DNA of 64,000 nt from positions 248,001-312,000 of the forward strand of contig JABFGK010000001.1 in the NCBI GenBank assembly GCA_013112555.1. The letters run 5' to 3'. Every line of letters begins with the position of its first letter. Within the stretch, counting starts at the first letter, position 1. This document shows positions 18,439 to 27,563 of this stretch, in pieces. The DNA is from Planctomycetota bacterium (GTDB lineage Bacteria > Planctomycetota > Phycisphaerae > Phycisphaerales > UBA5793). Made by a program: the position numbers and the translations under genes. The notes below the pieces were generated by a model. It did not search any database. It saw only the letters and a list, made by a program, of their open reading frames with translations, and was not told the origin of the DNA.

Positions 18439-18720
18439 TTTCACACCCCTTCGTTTCCGGAGGTGATGTTCGGCATTGAGAATCGGGGAATGCTCGAACC
18501 CCACTATCACGTGGGTGCGGTGCCATCAGATCCCAGCCTTCCGCTCAATGACGGCTTGGCTTTCGCCCGTGGACAAAGACCGCTCCCGTGGGGTAAAAAG
18601 AGTCGGTTCGAGCATTTCGGCCCGGTTACTACTCAACGCCTGAAACAGACCCCCGCACCGAAGAGGATCAAAAGAGGATGCTCTCCGTTCGTCGGCCTGT
18701 CTCTAGCCACACACTAACAA
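18411..18720 (-). ncRNA. Candidate structured non-coding RNA, family not recognised
   Basis: The 520-base gap between purH and cysE has no convincing gene but ends at a strong minus-strand terminator. A 12-bp long-range pairing is visible: bases 18489-18500 with 18605-18616. Inside it are a short GGC-GAAA-GCC hairpin (about 18562-18571) and a CCCAC/GTGGG hairpin (about 18500-18515); another hairpin is near 18443-18464. The 5' end near 18720 is a guess. Consensus elements of RNase P RNA, tmRNA, 6S RNA and SRP RNA were looked for and not found. The 84-codon open frame on the other strand (18463-18717) has no family resemblance and is probably a shadow of the structure. Confidence 0.45.
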
Positions 18721-18840
18721 AAACGGCTGGCTCGTGCCACCATCATCCAGCTAGTTTTGAGTGATTTTCAACAACAAGAAAGGCGTATCCGGCAAAGCCA
18801 AAACGACACCGATCAGCAAAGAAAACTGCCGGAAGAGCCG

Positions 18841-20415
18841 TCAATGACGGAAGTGGCGAATCCCGGTGAACAGGCACGTCACACCGTGCTCCTCACACAC
18901 CGATAACGTCAACTCATCCCGCTTCGACCCACCCGGCTGAACGATCACCTTCACGCCGGCCTTGATCAACTCCTCCGGGCCGTCCGAGAACGGGAAGAAG
19001 GCATCACTTGCAGCCACCGCACCGGCACACCGATCTCCCGCCTTCTGCACCGCCAGGCGACACGAGGTCACGCGATCCATCTGGCCGGCTCCTGCCCCGT
19101 ACAGCATCCCGTTGCCACCCACGGCAATCGCGTTGCTCTTCAGGTGCTTGCAGACCGACCACATCAACTCCGCATCGCGCACCTGCTGTGCCGTCGGCTC
19201 CGGGCCGGCCATCCGACTCCATTGGGCCGGTGCCACCCGATGCAGATCCTGGTCCTGAACAAGCATCCCGCCCGGGATCGAACGGAACTCCATCTTCCGA
19301 TACGGCGACGGTTTGTGACTCCCGACTGCCAACAGCCGAACGCTCGTCCAGCGTTCCTGCAGCACGTGCAGCGCCTGTTCGTCAAACGCTGGAGCCACAA
19401 TCACTTCGAAGAACCGTTTCTTGTCGCCGGCAATCTCTTTGGCCGTCTCAAGATCGAGCGGTACGTTGACGGCCAGGATTCCGCCGTAGGCAGCCATCGA
19501 ATCGCCTGAGTATGCCTTGTTGAATGCCTCGCACAACGTGCTGCCAACAGCCGCACCGCAGGCATTGGTATGCTTGATGACGGCCGCCCCGGGTTCGGGT
19601 AACTCCAGTGCCAGTGCCAGCGCGCTGGCGGCATCGTTCAGATTGTTGTAACTCAACGGCTTGCCGTGGAGCCTGTCTGCATTCACCACCGTCGGGCCGC
19701 GCGATGATGGGTCACGATACAGGGCTGCCTTCAGGTGGGGATTCTCGCCGTAGCGCAGGTCCATCACCTTCGTCATGTTGACCCGGTACTGGTCCGGCAG
19801 GATTTCGCCGCTGTGTCGTCGATACATCCACCCGGCAATCGTCGCGTCGTAATCGGCCGTCCGGCTGAAGGCCGCCGCAGCAAGTTCCTCACGCAACTGC
19901 ATGGAGGTGCAGCCGTCGTGTGCATCGAGTTCCGTGACAATCCGGTCATACAGGTCGGGCGATGTCACGACGGTCACGAACTCGAAGTTCTTGGCTGCTG
20001 AACGAATCATCGACGGGCCGCCGATGTCGATCTGCTCGATGATCTCTTTTCGGGTTGCCGATTCCTGACGCATCGTCCGCTCGAAGGGGTACAGATTCAC
20101 GCACACCAGGTCGATCGGCTCGATCCCGTGCGTCTTCATGGCCTCCACATGGGAGTCGACGTCACGGCGCGCGAGCAATCCGCCATGCACGATCGGATGA
20201 AGCGTTTTGACCCGGCCGTCCATGATCTCCGGGAAGCCGGTGACCTGCTCGATCCCGACGACATCAATGCCGGCCTCTGACAGCATCCTTGACGTCCCGC
20301 CGGTTGAGATGATCGTCACACCGCGGCTTGCCAGGGCGCGCGCAAAGGCGACGATGTCAGTCTTGTCACTGACAGACAGCAGCGCTCTTCGAATTGGAAT
20401 CAGTTTCTCTGCCAT
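18841..20415 (-). CDS. purH: Bifunctional AICAR formyltransferase / IMP cyclohydrolase
   Basis: PurH carries out the last two steps of IMP synthesis. The start at 20415 (MAEKLIPIRRALLSVSDKTD) gives 524 residues; the open frame begins nine codons earlier. The N-terminal IMP cyclohydrolase domain is methylglyoxal synthase-like (STGGTSRMLSEAGIDVVGIE, FPEIMDGRVKTLHPIVHGGL). The C-terminal transformylase has the catalytic KHTNACGAAVG and AVAASDAFFPFSDGPE, and ends FTGIRHFRH. Length is typical. It appears to stand alone; the RNA candidate lies downstream on the same strand. Confidence 0.97.
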   Translation of the reverse strand: MAEKLIPIRRALLSVSDKTDIVAFARALASRGVTIISTGGTSRMLSEAGIDVVGIEQVTGFPEIMDGRVKTLHPIVHGGLLARRDVDSHVEAMKTHGIEPIDLVCVNLYPFERTMRQESATRKEIIEQIDIGGPSMIRSAAKNFEFVTVVTSPDLYDRIVTELDAHDGCTSMQLREELAAAAFSRTADYDATIAGWMYRRHSGEILPDQYRVNMTKVMDLRYGENPHLKAALYRDPSSRGPTVVNADRLHGKPLSYNNLNDAASALALALELPEPGAAVIKHTNACGAAVGSTLCEAFNKAYSGDSMAAYGGILAVNVPLDLETAKEIAGDKKRFFEVIVAPAFDEQALHVLQERWTSVRLLAVGSHKPSPYRKMEFRSIPGGMLVQDQDLHRVAPAQWSRMAGPEPTAQQVRDAELMWSVCKHLKSNAIAVGGNGMLYGAGAGQMDRVTSCRLAVQKAGDRCAGAVAASDAFFPFSDGPEELIKAGVKVIVQPGGSKRDELTLSVCEEHGVTCLFTGIRHFRH

Positions 20416-20512
20416 ACGCTCAACACCGTACCGTAACGGCACGTTCCCCCATCAGACCCCACGATGAGCGGCTCGGGCGCATCGCGGGGAACACGTGATT
20501 TCACCGGACGTT

Positions 20513-21649
20513 CTACGGCACCAACTTGATCATGCGGCCGCGGCGGGAAGCGCCGTACACGTCGCCGCCTTCAGCCTTGTCCGACGCTGCCCAGTGAATC
20601 TTGGTCGTCGTAAACGTCCCTTCCAGATTCCCGTTTTTCCCATTGATCCGGTAGAAGGTGGAGCCTCGGTCGTTGTCCAGTTTGTCCCACACGATCAGGT
20701 CCTGCCCGTTCCGTGTCAGTACCGTCCCACCGGCGACCTCTTCGCAGACCCACTTCTCCGTCCCGAACCGATGATCAAGGGCGACCAGCCCGTAGTCCGG
20801 GATCGAGACATACACCGTCTCGTCATAGACCTTCGGGTCGTCGTTGAGGGCGTACTGTGCTCGATAGCGCCACACCATCTTGCCGTCAGCCAGTCGGAAG
20901 GCCCAGACCGATTGATCCCGGCCGGCGACGTACATGGCATAACTGTCGACCGCAGGGGTGGCTGTGAGCGGATCGCGGACCCGATTCATCCAGATACGCG
21001 AGTTCTCGCCCGGGTCGATCACGTTGATCGTCCCGGATTGAGTGACCATGGCGATCGCATCGCCCAACCAGATCGGTGCGTGCGTGATGGCCGAGTCGAG
21101 CCGGTATGCCGCAGCCATGATTCCCGTGCCCATGTGGTGATACACGACGCGGCCGTCAGGCGTCCCGTAAATGGCCAGGCTGCCCAGAATGAACGGTGAC
21201 GTCGACGCGACGTTATTCTCACCGAACTTCTGATGGGTCACCTCGCTGCCGTTTCCGATGTCCAGAACATACAGATCGGACTGGGTGTTGGCAATCAACT
21301 GGTCGCCGTTCCGCACCACGCCGAGCAATCGTTCGAGCCGATCCCCGACCGACGATTCCCAGACAGGCGTCCCATCTCGGGTCGTCACGGCCCCGATGAA
21401 GTTGCGGCCGTTTTCAGTGGTCACTACCACGTCGTAGTACGGGTAGAGCCCGCTGACCTGACCGTAGGGGGTCGTGACGACCGCCGACTGCCAGGCAATG
21501 TTGTACTCAAGTTCATCGGCCTCCTGCAGCGAAACCAGATAGTCGGTCGTGGAGCGCGTATCGACCGGCTGACTCTCGCAGCCGCCGGTCAGTACGATGA
21601 ACAGGCCTAGAAACACGCCCGACAATAGGGCCACAAGTCTGGCACACAT
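20513..21649 (-). CDS. PQQ-like beta-propeller lipoprotein
   Basis: The real gene starts at 21649, giving 378 residues beginning MCARLVALLSGVFLGLFIVL with lipobox TGGC. The open frame runs over 1 kb further upstream, but that part is antisense to riboflavin synthase. Repeated blocks of about 45 residues with W/Y-x-Y..G..V (VVTTENGRNFIGAVTTRDG, SYAMYVAGRDQSVWAFRLADGKMVWRY, TVYVSIPDYGLVALDHRFGTEKW) are pyrroloquinoline-quinone-like propeller blades, as in BamB. It is likely an outer-envelope scaffold, and an enzyme role is unlikely. It is transcribed divergently from ribE. Confidence 0.8.
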   Translation of the reverse strand: MCARLVALLSGVFLGLFIVLTGGCESQPVDTRSTTDYLVSLQEADELEYNIAWQSAVVTTPYGQVSGLYPYYDVVVTTENGRNFIGAVTTRDGTPVWESSVGDRLERLLGVVRNGDQLIANTQSDLYVLDIGNGSEVTHQKFGENNVASTSPFILGSLAIYGTPDGRVVYHHMGTGIMAAAYRLDSAITHAPIWLGDAIAMVTQSGTINVIDPGENSRIWMNRVRDPLTATPAVDSYAMYVAGRDQSVWAFRLADGKMVWRYRAQYALNDDPKVYDETVYVSIPDYGLVALDHRFGTEKWVCEEVAGGTVLTRNGQDLIVWDKLDNDRGSTFYRINGKNGNLEGTFTTTKIHWAASDKAEGGDVYGASRRGRMIKLVP

Positions 21650-21997
21650 CGGTCGATCAATCACAGGAGTCCTCCTGTCACAGGGGTACGCAAGTGGGGA
21701 TAATACGGCCGGCTGGCGAGTCGGTCGCGCCAGGGAGGCGGGTGTGATCAACATACTAGCAGCAAAACGTCTCAGTGACCCCTCAGGAGTACGCCGTGGA
21801 CTGACTCTGTCGGCCAGTTCCCCTCGGCAACGTCCCGATTCGGCCTCCCCCGCGAACCAAAAAAAACGCAAGCCACTGATTGACCCCGCTTTGGGCAGCC
21901 TCGCAGTATTGTTGATCCCTCCGCCCGCGTCAAGGTCAGGCCAAACAATCGCCTGCCTCTCGCCTGCCTCAGTCAACTCGCTTATCCTGCCTGTGAC
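21650..21997. other. Divergent intergenic region between the propeller lipoprotein and ribE
   Basis: The 348 bases hold the starts of two divergent transcripts. A GATAAT box lies at about 21700 on the plus strand without a convincing -35. A run of eight A is at about 21862. No FMN-riboswitch consensus was recognised upstream of ribE, and no gene is supported. Confidence 0.4.
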
Positions 21998-22621
21998 ATG
22001 TTCACCGGAATCATACAACATCGGGCCAAACTGGCAGCGGCAACCCGCGTTGCGTTCGGCATGACCCTCGAAATCGATGCCTCCGGCTGGGATCATGCCC
22101 CGGCCCACGGCGAGTCCATCTGCGTCAGCGGCGTGTGCCTCACCTGCACCTCTGATCGGGGCATTTTCACCTTTGACGTCATTGCCCAGACCCTCGAGTG
22201 CACCACGCTCGGCTCCCTGTCGGTCGGCGATGCCGTCAATCTCGAACCCTGTCTCAGGCCGGATTCCCTGCTCAGCGGCCACATTGTCCAGGGCCATGTT
22301 GACGGTGTGGGCACCGTCGAAGATGTCAAAACGGCTGCCGACGAGGTCCGAATCACCATTCGGCCGCCGGAGCACCTCCTCGATTACATCGTCCCCAAAG
22401 GCTCCGTCGCCGTGGACGGCGTTTCCATGACGCTGGCTGCCGTCCACCCCGAGACTTTCGAACTCGCACTGATTCCAACGACCCTCGAACTGACCACGCT
22501 CGGACTCGTCAAACCCGGGAGCCGTGTCAATCTCGAAACTGATATCCTGGCCAAAACCATCGTCCATCTCCATCGTCGCATGTACGACCAGGAGGATGCC
22601 ACGGGAGCCGATCATGGCTAA
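21998..22621 (+). CDS. ribE: Riboflavin synthase, alpha chain
   Basis: The enzyme dismutates two 6,7-dimethyl-8-ribityllumazines to riboflavin. The 207 residues begin with the invariant MFTGII and contain two tandem lumazine-binding barrels. The first has GESICVSGVCLT and the second GSVAVDGVSMTLA; GHIVQGHVDGVG joins them. The end overlaps the next gene by 8 bases, suggesting translational coupling. No other riboflavin gene is in the window. Confidence 0.95.
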   Translation: MFTGIIQHRAKLAAATRVAFGMTLEIDASGWDHAPAHGESICVSGVCLTCTSDRGIFTFDVIAQTLECTTLGSLSVGDAVNLEPCLRPDSLLSGHIVQGHVDGVGTVEDVKTAADEVRITIRPPEHLLDYIVPKGSVAVDGVSMTLAAVHPETFELALIPTTLELTTLGLVKPGSRVNLETDILAKTIVHLHRRMYDQEDATGADHG

Positions 22622-23078
22622 CGAAGTCGTCATCGACCGAGTCGACCCCAAAGACGTCGATCTGCTGGCCCACCTCCACAACCAGGTGGTGCGGCCGGCG
22701 CGCGAACCCGAGTCGTTTACTCGCCGCTTTCTCGGGCGACACAACGTCCTGTGCCTCGCAGCGCGAGTCGGCAACGAGGCTGCAGGCTTCTACATCGGCT
22801 TCGAACTCAAGCCGGCCGTCCACTTTGCGTGGATGGTGTGCGTGATCAAGGAATTCCGGCGTATGGGCGTCGCCTCGCAACTCATGCAGGCGGCTCAGTC
22901 CTGGGCCAAAGAGCAGGGCTACATCTCTATCCGCTTTGAATGCAACAACACCCATCGGCCCATGCTCCACTTCGGCATCTCCGAGCACTACGAAATCGTC
23001 GGGATTCGATGGGATCCTGATACCGCGCAGAACCTGGTCATCTTCGAGCGGCTGCTCGACCGCATCACGTTCGATTAA
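22614..23078 (+). CDS. GNAT-family N-acetyltransferase
   Basis: Started at 22614 (MANEVVIDRVDP), overlapping the ribE stop, the protein has 154 residues. The acetyl-CoA site is visible as VCVIKEFRRMGVASQLMQAA, with the R-R-M-G-V-A form of the QxxGxG/A loop, followed by an AQSWAKEQGYISIRFECNN strand typical of the fold. Substrate unknown; the family acetylates amines of small molecules, peptides or tRNA. It is probably cotranscribed with ribE. Confidence 0.8.
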   Translation: MANEVVIDRVDPKDVDLLAHLHNQVVRPAREPESFTRRFLGRHNVLCLAARVGNEAAGFYIGFELKPAVHFAWMVCVIKEFRRMGVASQLMQAAQSWAKEQGYISIRFECNNTHRPMLHFGISEHYEIVGIRWDPDTAQNLVIFERLLDRITFD

Positions 23079-23130
23079 GTGAGCGTCGTTCGCGGCTTTG
23101 TCCGCCTCACGAGCAGCAGACCAAAAGAAA

Positions 23131-23159
23131 GACCCACGACGTCTTACACGCCGTGGGTC
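23131..23159. terminator. Bidirectional terminator hairpin between the GNAT and flgM genes
   Basis: An 8-bp perfect stem (23131-23138 with 23152-23159). It has A-rich sequence before and T-rich sequence after, and it lies between two convergent genes, so it could end both. Confidence 0.65.
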
Positions 23160-23254
23160 ATCGCTCTTTCACCGCCGCCTCAACCTGCCCCTCTCGCTCG
23201 CTTTCTCAGACAAGCGCTGGCTGGCGCTTGCTCCTTCCGACGTCAAGGCCTGCG

Positions 23255-23575
23255 CTAGAACAACTCCTCGCGCACATCCTCGATCATTCGCTCGACGGCA
23301 ATGTCCAGTTTCTCTTTGTTCATGTACTCCCCGGAGGCGATCTGTTCCTTGACACGATCGACCAGATCTCGCCTCACCGGATCTCCCTCAGTCAGAACCC
23401 GCAGCATGCGTGCCTCCAGCGATAATTCCACTCGATCCGGGCCGGTCCGGCTTCCTGCCGTCGACTCGGCCTGATCGGCTCTATACTTGTGACTGCTGAT
23501 GCCAGTGTTCGGACCCGACACGCGTGAACCGTGCGCGATCCGTTCCGAACCCACGTTTGCGATGAAATCGGCCAT
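23255..23575 (-). CDS. flgM: FlgM-like anti-sigma-28 factor
   Basis: The 106-residue product (MADFIANVGSERIAHGSRVS) has a disordered, Ser/Gly/Thr-rich first half and a helical second half: VELSLEARMLRVL, VRRDLVDRVKEQIASGEY, EKLDIAVERMIEDV. That is the sigma-binding part of FlgM, which holds sigma-28 inactive until the flagellar hook is finished. No flagellar genes flank it, as is common for planctomycetes. The start at 23575 is preferred over the upstream one because of the family N-terminus. Confidence 0.75.
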   Translation of the reverse strand: MADFIANVGSERIAHGSRVSGPNTGISSHKYRADQAESTAGSRTGPDRVELSLEARMLRVLTEGDPVRRDLVDRVKEQIASGEYMNKEKLDIAVERMIEDVREELF

Positions 23576-23930
23576 AAGGGGTGAACTCCGTCTGCAAAGC
23601 CTGTGCACAGATCATCCGGTTGATGTTGCTGCTGCTGACCCAGACTGCTGCGCTTCGGGCTTGGTTTCAGCCCACAATCAAGCGCATCATGCTGTGCCAG
23701 GCACCCAACACCACTCAGGCTTTGCGACCCGCTGCAACCCCTCCTGCCGCGGCCACGTGACCAACGTAGTAGTAGGGCATCTATCGACTGTGATGCCTCC
23801 ACAACTTGAAGGTTTTCGAAAACCCAGAATTGTACTCAAGTGCTGGAATTACAGAAGGTTATAGGGCATCCCCAAGGCGCCGGAAGCCGTAGGTGACTGT
23901 CCTGCAACGGTATACAGCGGAATCTCCACT
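23576..23930. other. Intergenic region upstream of flgM and the SPOR-like lipoprotein
   Basis: 355 bases between divergent genes. It contains a perfect 14-bp palindrome at 23811-23824 (ggttttcgaaaacc), preceded by TTGAAG, which may be a regulatory site. No gene is supported; open frames across it are not family-like. Confidence 0.4.
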
Positions 23931-24878
23931 ATGAACCAAACATCCCATTCGAAAACGCACGCCGTTATCCGGACCCTCTTGGGGGTCGTCATTCTCCTGA
24001 CACTCGTTGCCTGCAGCGGCAATCAGTCTTCAAATCGTGACACAAATTCGTCAAATACTGACTTCCCGGAGTTCGTCGACCCGTTTGACGACACTCAGCA
24101 GGCGAACGCGGGCGGTGGAGCCGACGCCGGATCAGGCCGCAACTCAAGCCGACAGAGCAACTCGGCTGACGGCAACACCAACGTATCGTCAATGAATAAC
24201 TGGTCGATTCTGCTGGCCACCTTTTCCCGTGACCAGCACGAGGAGCAGGCCCAACGAATCAGGCAGGAGTTCATCGAGATTTCCGGTATGAGTGATGCCT
24301 GGATTGAATCCACAACCGATCGGTCCGTGCTGCGATACGGCCGCTACGAGTCCTACAGCTCGCGAGCGGCACAGCGCGATCTCGAACGAATCAAGAACGT
24401 GGCCATTGGGAGTGCCAGGCCATTTGAGGCTGCATCACTCAGCCCGATCGGTACCGGGGAGGTCATGGGGCACTATCCCCAGTTCAATCTCATCAACGTG
24501 CGCGAGCAGTTCCCGAACTATGACGAGATCTACACGCTGCAGATCGGGCGCTATGCCGCCGAGCAGGAGACCACTCGCGAGGAAGCCCAGAAGTTGGCTG
24601 AGCAGGCCGTGATGCAGCTCCGTACCACCGGCGAAATGGCCTACTACTACCACGGGCCGCGCATGAGCCTGGTCTGTGTCGGGCTTTTCTTCGGGCCGGT
24701 CATCGACCCGGCCATCCAGACCTACACCCCTGAGGTCAAAGCCCTGTGCGCACGATTCCCGAATAACTCATACAACGGCCGGGTGATCAACAGGAAGATG
24801 ACCCTGTTTGACGGGACCGTCAAAGACCTTGGTCCGGAGCCGAGTTTCCCAGTGGAAGTCCCGCGGAAACAACGGTGA
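23931..24878 (+). CDS. SPOR-like lipoprotein
   Basis: The 315-residue protein begins with a basic stretch and a hydrophobic segment ending LTLVAC (lipobox), then a long disordered Ser/Asn/Gln linker (about 30-85). Two half-repeats follow: NNWSILLATFSRDQHEEQAQ to VLRYGRYESYSSRAAQRDLE, and EIYTLQIGRYAAEQETTREE onward. This is the pattern of two divergent SPOR modules (peptide binding, septal peptidoglycan). The rest (about 235-315) has no recognised motif. It resembles the SPOR lipoprotein at 13263 in design. Confidence 0.65.
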   Translation: MNQTSHSKTHAVIRTLLGVVILLTLVACSGNQSSNRDTNSSNTDFPEFVDPFDDTQQANAGGGADAGSGRNSSRQSNSADGNTNVSSMNNWSILLATFSRDQHEEQAQRIRQEFIEISGMSDAWIESTTDRSVLRYGRYESYSSRAAQRDLERIKNVAIGSARPFEAASLSPIGTGEVMGHYPQFNLINVREQFPNYDEIYTLQIGRYAAEQETTREEAQKLAEQAVMQLRTTGEMAYYYHGPRMSLVCVGLFFGPVIDPAIQTYTPEVKALCARFPNNSYNGRVINRKMTLFDGTVKDLGPEPSFPVEVPRKQR

Positions 24879-24909
24879 TTCCAAATGAGCACGCAGTGAT
24901 TGCTGCGCT

Positions 24910-25329
24910 CTATCGCCACCGCTCATTGCGAAGCCGTGGCCCCTGTTCGGTCTGATCGATACTGAAGCGCAACTGGGGCGCCAGTTTGGCCCATCTGGCA
25001 CCGATCAGGTGTTCCATGTGCCCCTGATATTGACAGAACACGACCTCGATCCCGCGGATTGATGGGGTCTTTCCCACCGACAGCAAGACCGCACCGATCG
25101 TGCCGGCATGGACCATGCCACGACTCTTCAGGCCGATTCCGCTGCGGCTCACGTTCAGTCCGTGCAGCATGACCGGCGGCTGCGGGATGTCGTTGAGGAT
25201 CCACGAGACTTCGATGTTCCCGTTGTACGCAAAGCGCTCGTGGGAACGCTGTGAGATTACCTCTTCAGGGGACAGACCCGCTCCCCCGCCTGAAGGAATG
25301 TCATGTTGGTCCGGACTCATGCCGCACAT
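24910..25329 (-). CDS. PilZ-domain protein (probable cyclic di-GMP receptor)
   Basis: The 139-residue protein has the PilZ motifs: RSHERF (RxxxR) at about 28-33 and NVSRSGIG (D/NxSxxG) at about 59-66, followed by beta strands. These bind cyclic di-GMP. It begins at 25329 or, with better ribosome-site spacing, at 25320. No enzymatic domain is attached, so it is probably a stand-alone adaptor for motility or surface behaviour. Confidence 0.75.
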   Translation of the reverse strand: MCGMSPDQHDIPSGGGAGLSPEEVISQRSHERFAYNGNIEVSWILNDIPQPPVMLHGLNVSRSGIGLKSRGMVHAGTIGAVLLSVGKTPSIRGIEVVFCQYQGHMEHLIGARWAKLAPQLRFSIDQTEQGPRLRNERWR

Positions 25330-25690
25330 CCCCTATATCGGACCTTCTCGATGCACTTCCACACCTGTCAAAGGCAGGTGACCTGGTTACAAATCGGCAT
25401 GTCACAGAGCCGGAATTAGCCCTCACATCACATAAATGGTACCAGGGGCAGCACCTTCCTCAGGAGCAGAACGCGATTCGTGACTCGTTCCGCCCATCCC
25501 GGCTCAGAGGGCGGTTTCAGTTGAGCAATCACGCCCAAGCGGTCCTTGTGCAAGCCTCGGCGTAGGTTGCAGATGAATGATGGCCCGGTAACCCTGGTTC
25601 TTCCGTGCTCCGGTTGGCCGCACACTGAATCAGGCTTACCCTCATAACCTGTCGCCCTCCCCGGTGTTTACGAAAGGCTGGTCCGGCATC
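25330..25690. other. Intergenic region between the PilZ and HD genes
   Basis: About 360 bases holding the divergent starts of the PilZ and HD genes. A short hairpin (cacctg/caggtg) lies at about 25366-25382. No gene is supported. Confidence 0.35.
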
Positions 25691-26242
25691 ATGAACCTTG
25701 ATCAAGCACGGCAACTCATGCACGAATGGGTCGAAAGCGAAGCCCTGCGCGTGCATATGGAGACCGTTTCAGCCTGTTGTGCAGCGTATGCCGCTGCGAA
25801 TGCTCCCGATGAGACCGAGATCTGGGCGGTGGCCGGCCTGCTTCACGACATGGACTACGAAAAGCACCCGACGAGGGAAGAACATCCATTCGTCGGGGTC
25901 AAGACTCTGGAGCAACTCGACGTCGATCCGCAGATCATCCGGGCCATCCTCGGGCACGCCTCCTATACCGGTGTGCCACGCGACACTGATCTGGCCAAGA
26001 CACTCTTTGCCGTTGATGAGTTGGCAGGGTTCATCGTGGCCTGTGCCAAAGTGCGACCGAATGGGATCTCGGATCTGGCTGCCAAGAGCGTCAAGAAAAA
26101 ACTGAAGGACAAGCGATTTGCTGCAGCCGTGAGCCGTGAGGAAATAGAACAAGGAATAGCCGAACTCGGCGTGGATCGTGATGAACATATCACGTTTTGC
26201 ATCCAGGCCATCAGAAACGAGGCCGAGCGCCTGGGCCTGTGA
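25691..26242 (+). CDS. HD-domain hydrolase
   Basis: With the start at 25691 (MNLDQARQLMHEWVESEALR) the protein has 183 residues. It carries HMETVSACC, GLLHDMDYEKHP (metal-binding HD) and ILGHASYTGV, the metal-ligand set of the HDIG phosphohydrolase fold. Related small HD proteins are often annotated as hydrolases of unknown nucleotide or phosphate substrates. The end is a helical, Lys/Glu-rich region. It is followed 58 bases later by the redoxin-like gene. Confidence 0.8.
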   Translation: MNLDQARQLMHEWVESEALRVHMETVSACCAAYAAANAPDETEIWAVAGLLHDMDYEKHPTREEHPFVGVKTLEQLDVDPQIIRAILGHASYTGVPRDTDLAKTLFAVDELAGFIVACAKVRPNGISDLAAKSVKKKLKDKRFAAAVSREEIEQGIAELGVDRDEHITFCIQAIRNEAERLGL

Positions 26243-26300
26243 CTCAATTGTGGTCCCATGCCACCCCCCCTCCAGATGTGATTACGAGAGAAGATGTCGT

Positions 26301-27563
26301 ATGATACGAAGCCATGCATTGTCCATTGCGGTCCTGCTCCCAGTCCTGACACTGCCGCTGTACGCTCAGCAGCCCGAATCGTCCTCGGGACAGCAGCAGA
26401 CGCCGCCGCCTGCGGTCGTTGCCGATGGGCCTGCGGCAGCGGCTTTGCGCAAGGCGGATACAGCGATCCATGACGTGAAGGCCATGCAGTACGACTTCAA
26501 CTTCTCGGCACTCAGTTCGAACCCGATGATGCCCGAGTTCAAACTGAAGGGGGCGACCAAGTTTGTCCGCGGCACTGATCTGTTCGACAGCATGATCCGG
26601 ATCAAATCCGAAATGAAGGTGCCGGCCGAAGTGATGCCGGAAGCCCTCAAGGACATGGATACCTTCACGCTCGAGATCGTCAGCGACGGGACGACGGCCA
26701 ACATCGTCGATTCGATGCAGAAGATCCATGTGTATGCTCCGACAAACGGGGACGGCAAGATGCTGCTGCGGCAGACTGACGTCCTGTTCATGCGCGAGTT
26801 CCTGACCGACAATCCCTTCGGGGCCGAACTGGCCGGCACGCTCACCCTCCAGGACCCGCAGGAAGTCAATGAAGTCGCCTGTGATGTGATCCATGTGGAT
26901 TACGGTGACGGGATCAACAAGGCAACCTGGTACTTTGGCCGCGACGATCAGCTCCCACGCAAGGTCGAGCGCGTCAGCAGTCAGCAGAATATCACGCAGA
27001 CGCTCACGCTCACACTGGCGAAACTCGACACGTCCGTCGAACTCACGAAAGACGACTTTCAGGTGGTGACCCCTGACGGGTATCGGAAAGAGGAGTTCAA
27101 GGCTCCGCCGCAAGGCATGCGCCAGGGGCCGCTGGCCGTCGGCTCGGTCGCCCCGCTATGGGAACTGAAGGACGCCGAAGGGAAGGCCGTTGACCTTGAA
27201 GCGCTGAAGGGCTCGATCGTGCTGCTCAACTTCTGGGATACCTCCAGTAAGCAGGACATGCAGGGCCTTGAAGAACTCACTGAGTTCTTCAAAGACGACA
27301 AGCGCATCGCGGTCTATTGCATCAATGCGTGGGAGGATGACCCGGCCAAGGCCGTCGAGTACTTCAAGGAGCACGAGTACTCCTGTGGCCTGCTGTTGGG
27401 CGGGGATGACGTGGCCGATGCCTACGGCGTCTCCGGCATACCAACGTACTACCTGGTCGGGCCGGACGGCAAAGTCCTCTACCGCGAGATCGGTGCGAAT
27501 CCTGAGGCCGAAAAGACGCTGATGGAACTGATCGCCAAGGAACTCGCGAAACTCGATCAATAA
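26301..27563 (+). CDS. Secreted DUF2092-like protein fused to a thioredoxin-fold domain lacking the CxxC
   Basis: 420 residues start at 26301 with a signal peptide (MIRSHALSIAVLLPVLTLPLYAQQ). Residues about 50-270 resemble a lipoprotein-chaperone/DUF2092 fold (LKGATKFVRG, VACDVIHVDYGDGINKATWYF). Residues about 280-420 are TlpA/AhpC-like (LKGSIVLLNFWDTSSKQDMQ to VSGIPTYYLVGPDGKVLYRE). The place of the redox WCxxC reads WDTSSK, with no cysteine, so the domain cannot do thiol chemistry by the usual mechanism. The cis-Pro (GIPTYY) is kept. A binding or scaffolding role is inferred. Confidence 0.7.
   Translation: MIRSHALSIAVLLPVLTLPLYAQQPESSSGQQQTPPPAVVADGPAAAALRKADTAIHDVKAMQYDFNFSALSSNPMMPEFKLKGATKFVRGTDLFDSMIRIKSEMKVPAEVMPEALKDMDTFTLEIVSDGTTANIVDSMQKIHVYAPTNGDGKMLLRQTDVLFMREFLTDNPFGAELAGTLTLQDPQEVNEVACDVIHVDYGDGINKATWYFGRDDQLPRKVERVSSQQNITQTLTLTLAKLDTSVELTKDDFQVVTPDGYRKEEFKAPPQGMRQGPLAVGSVAPLWELKDAEGKAVDLEALKGSIVLLNFWDTSSKQDMQGLEELTEFFKDDKRIAVYCINAWEDDPAKAVEYFKEHEYSCGLLLGGDDVADAYGVSGIPTYYLVGPDGKVLYREIGANPEAEKTLMELIAKELAKLDQ

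Noticed and set aside
18463..18717. 84-codon plus-strand open frame in the RNA candidate
   Set aside because: No family resemblance or ribosome site was seen; it is antisense to the proposed structured RNA.
18411..18720. RNA candidate as tmRNA, RNase P RNA, 6S or SRP RNA
   Set aside because: None of the conserved core sequences of these families was found by eye on either strand; the identity is left open.
21650..22774. N-terminal extension of the propeller lipoprotein frame
   Set aside because: It overlaps riboflavin synthase antisense; the lipoprotein signal at 21649 marks the true start.
23499..23864. 121-codon plus-strand open frame between flgM and the SPOR-like lipoprotein
   Set aside because: It overlaps flgM antisense, has no domain-like pattern and no ribosome site.
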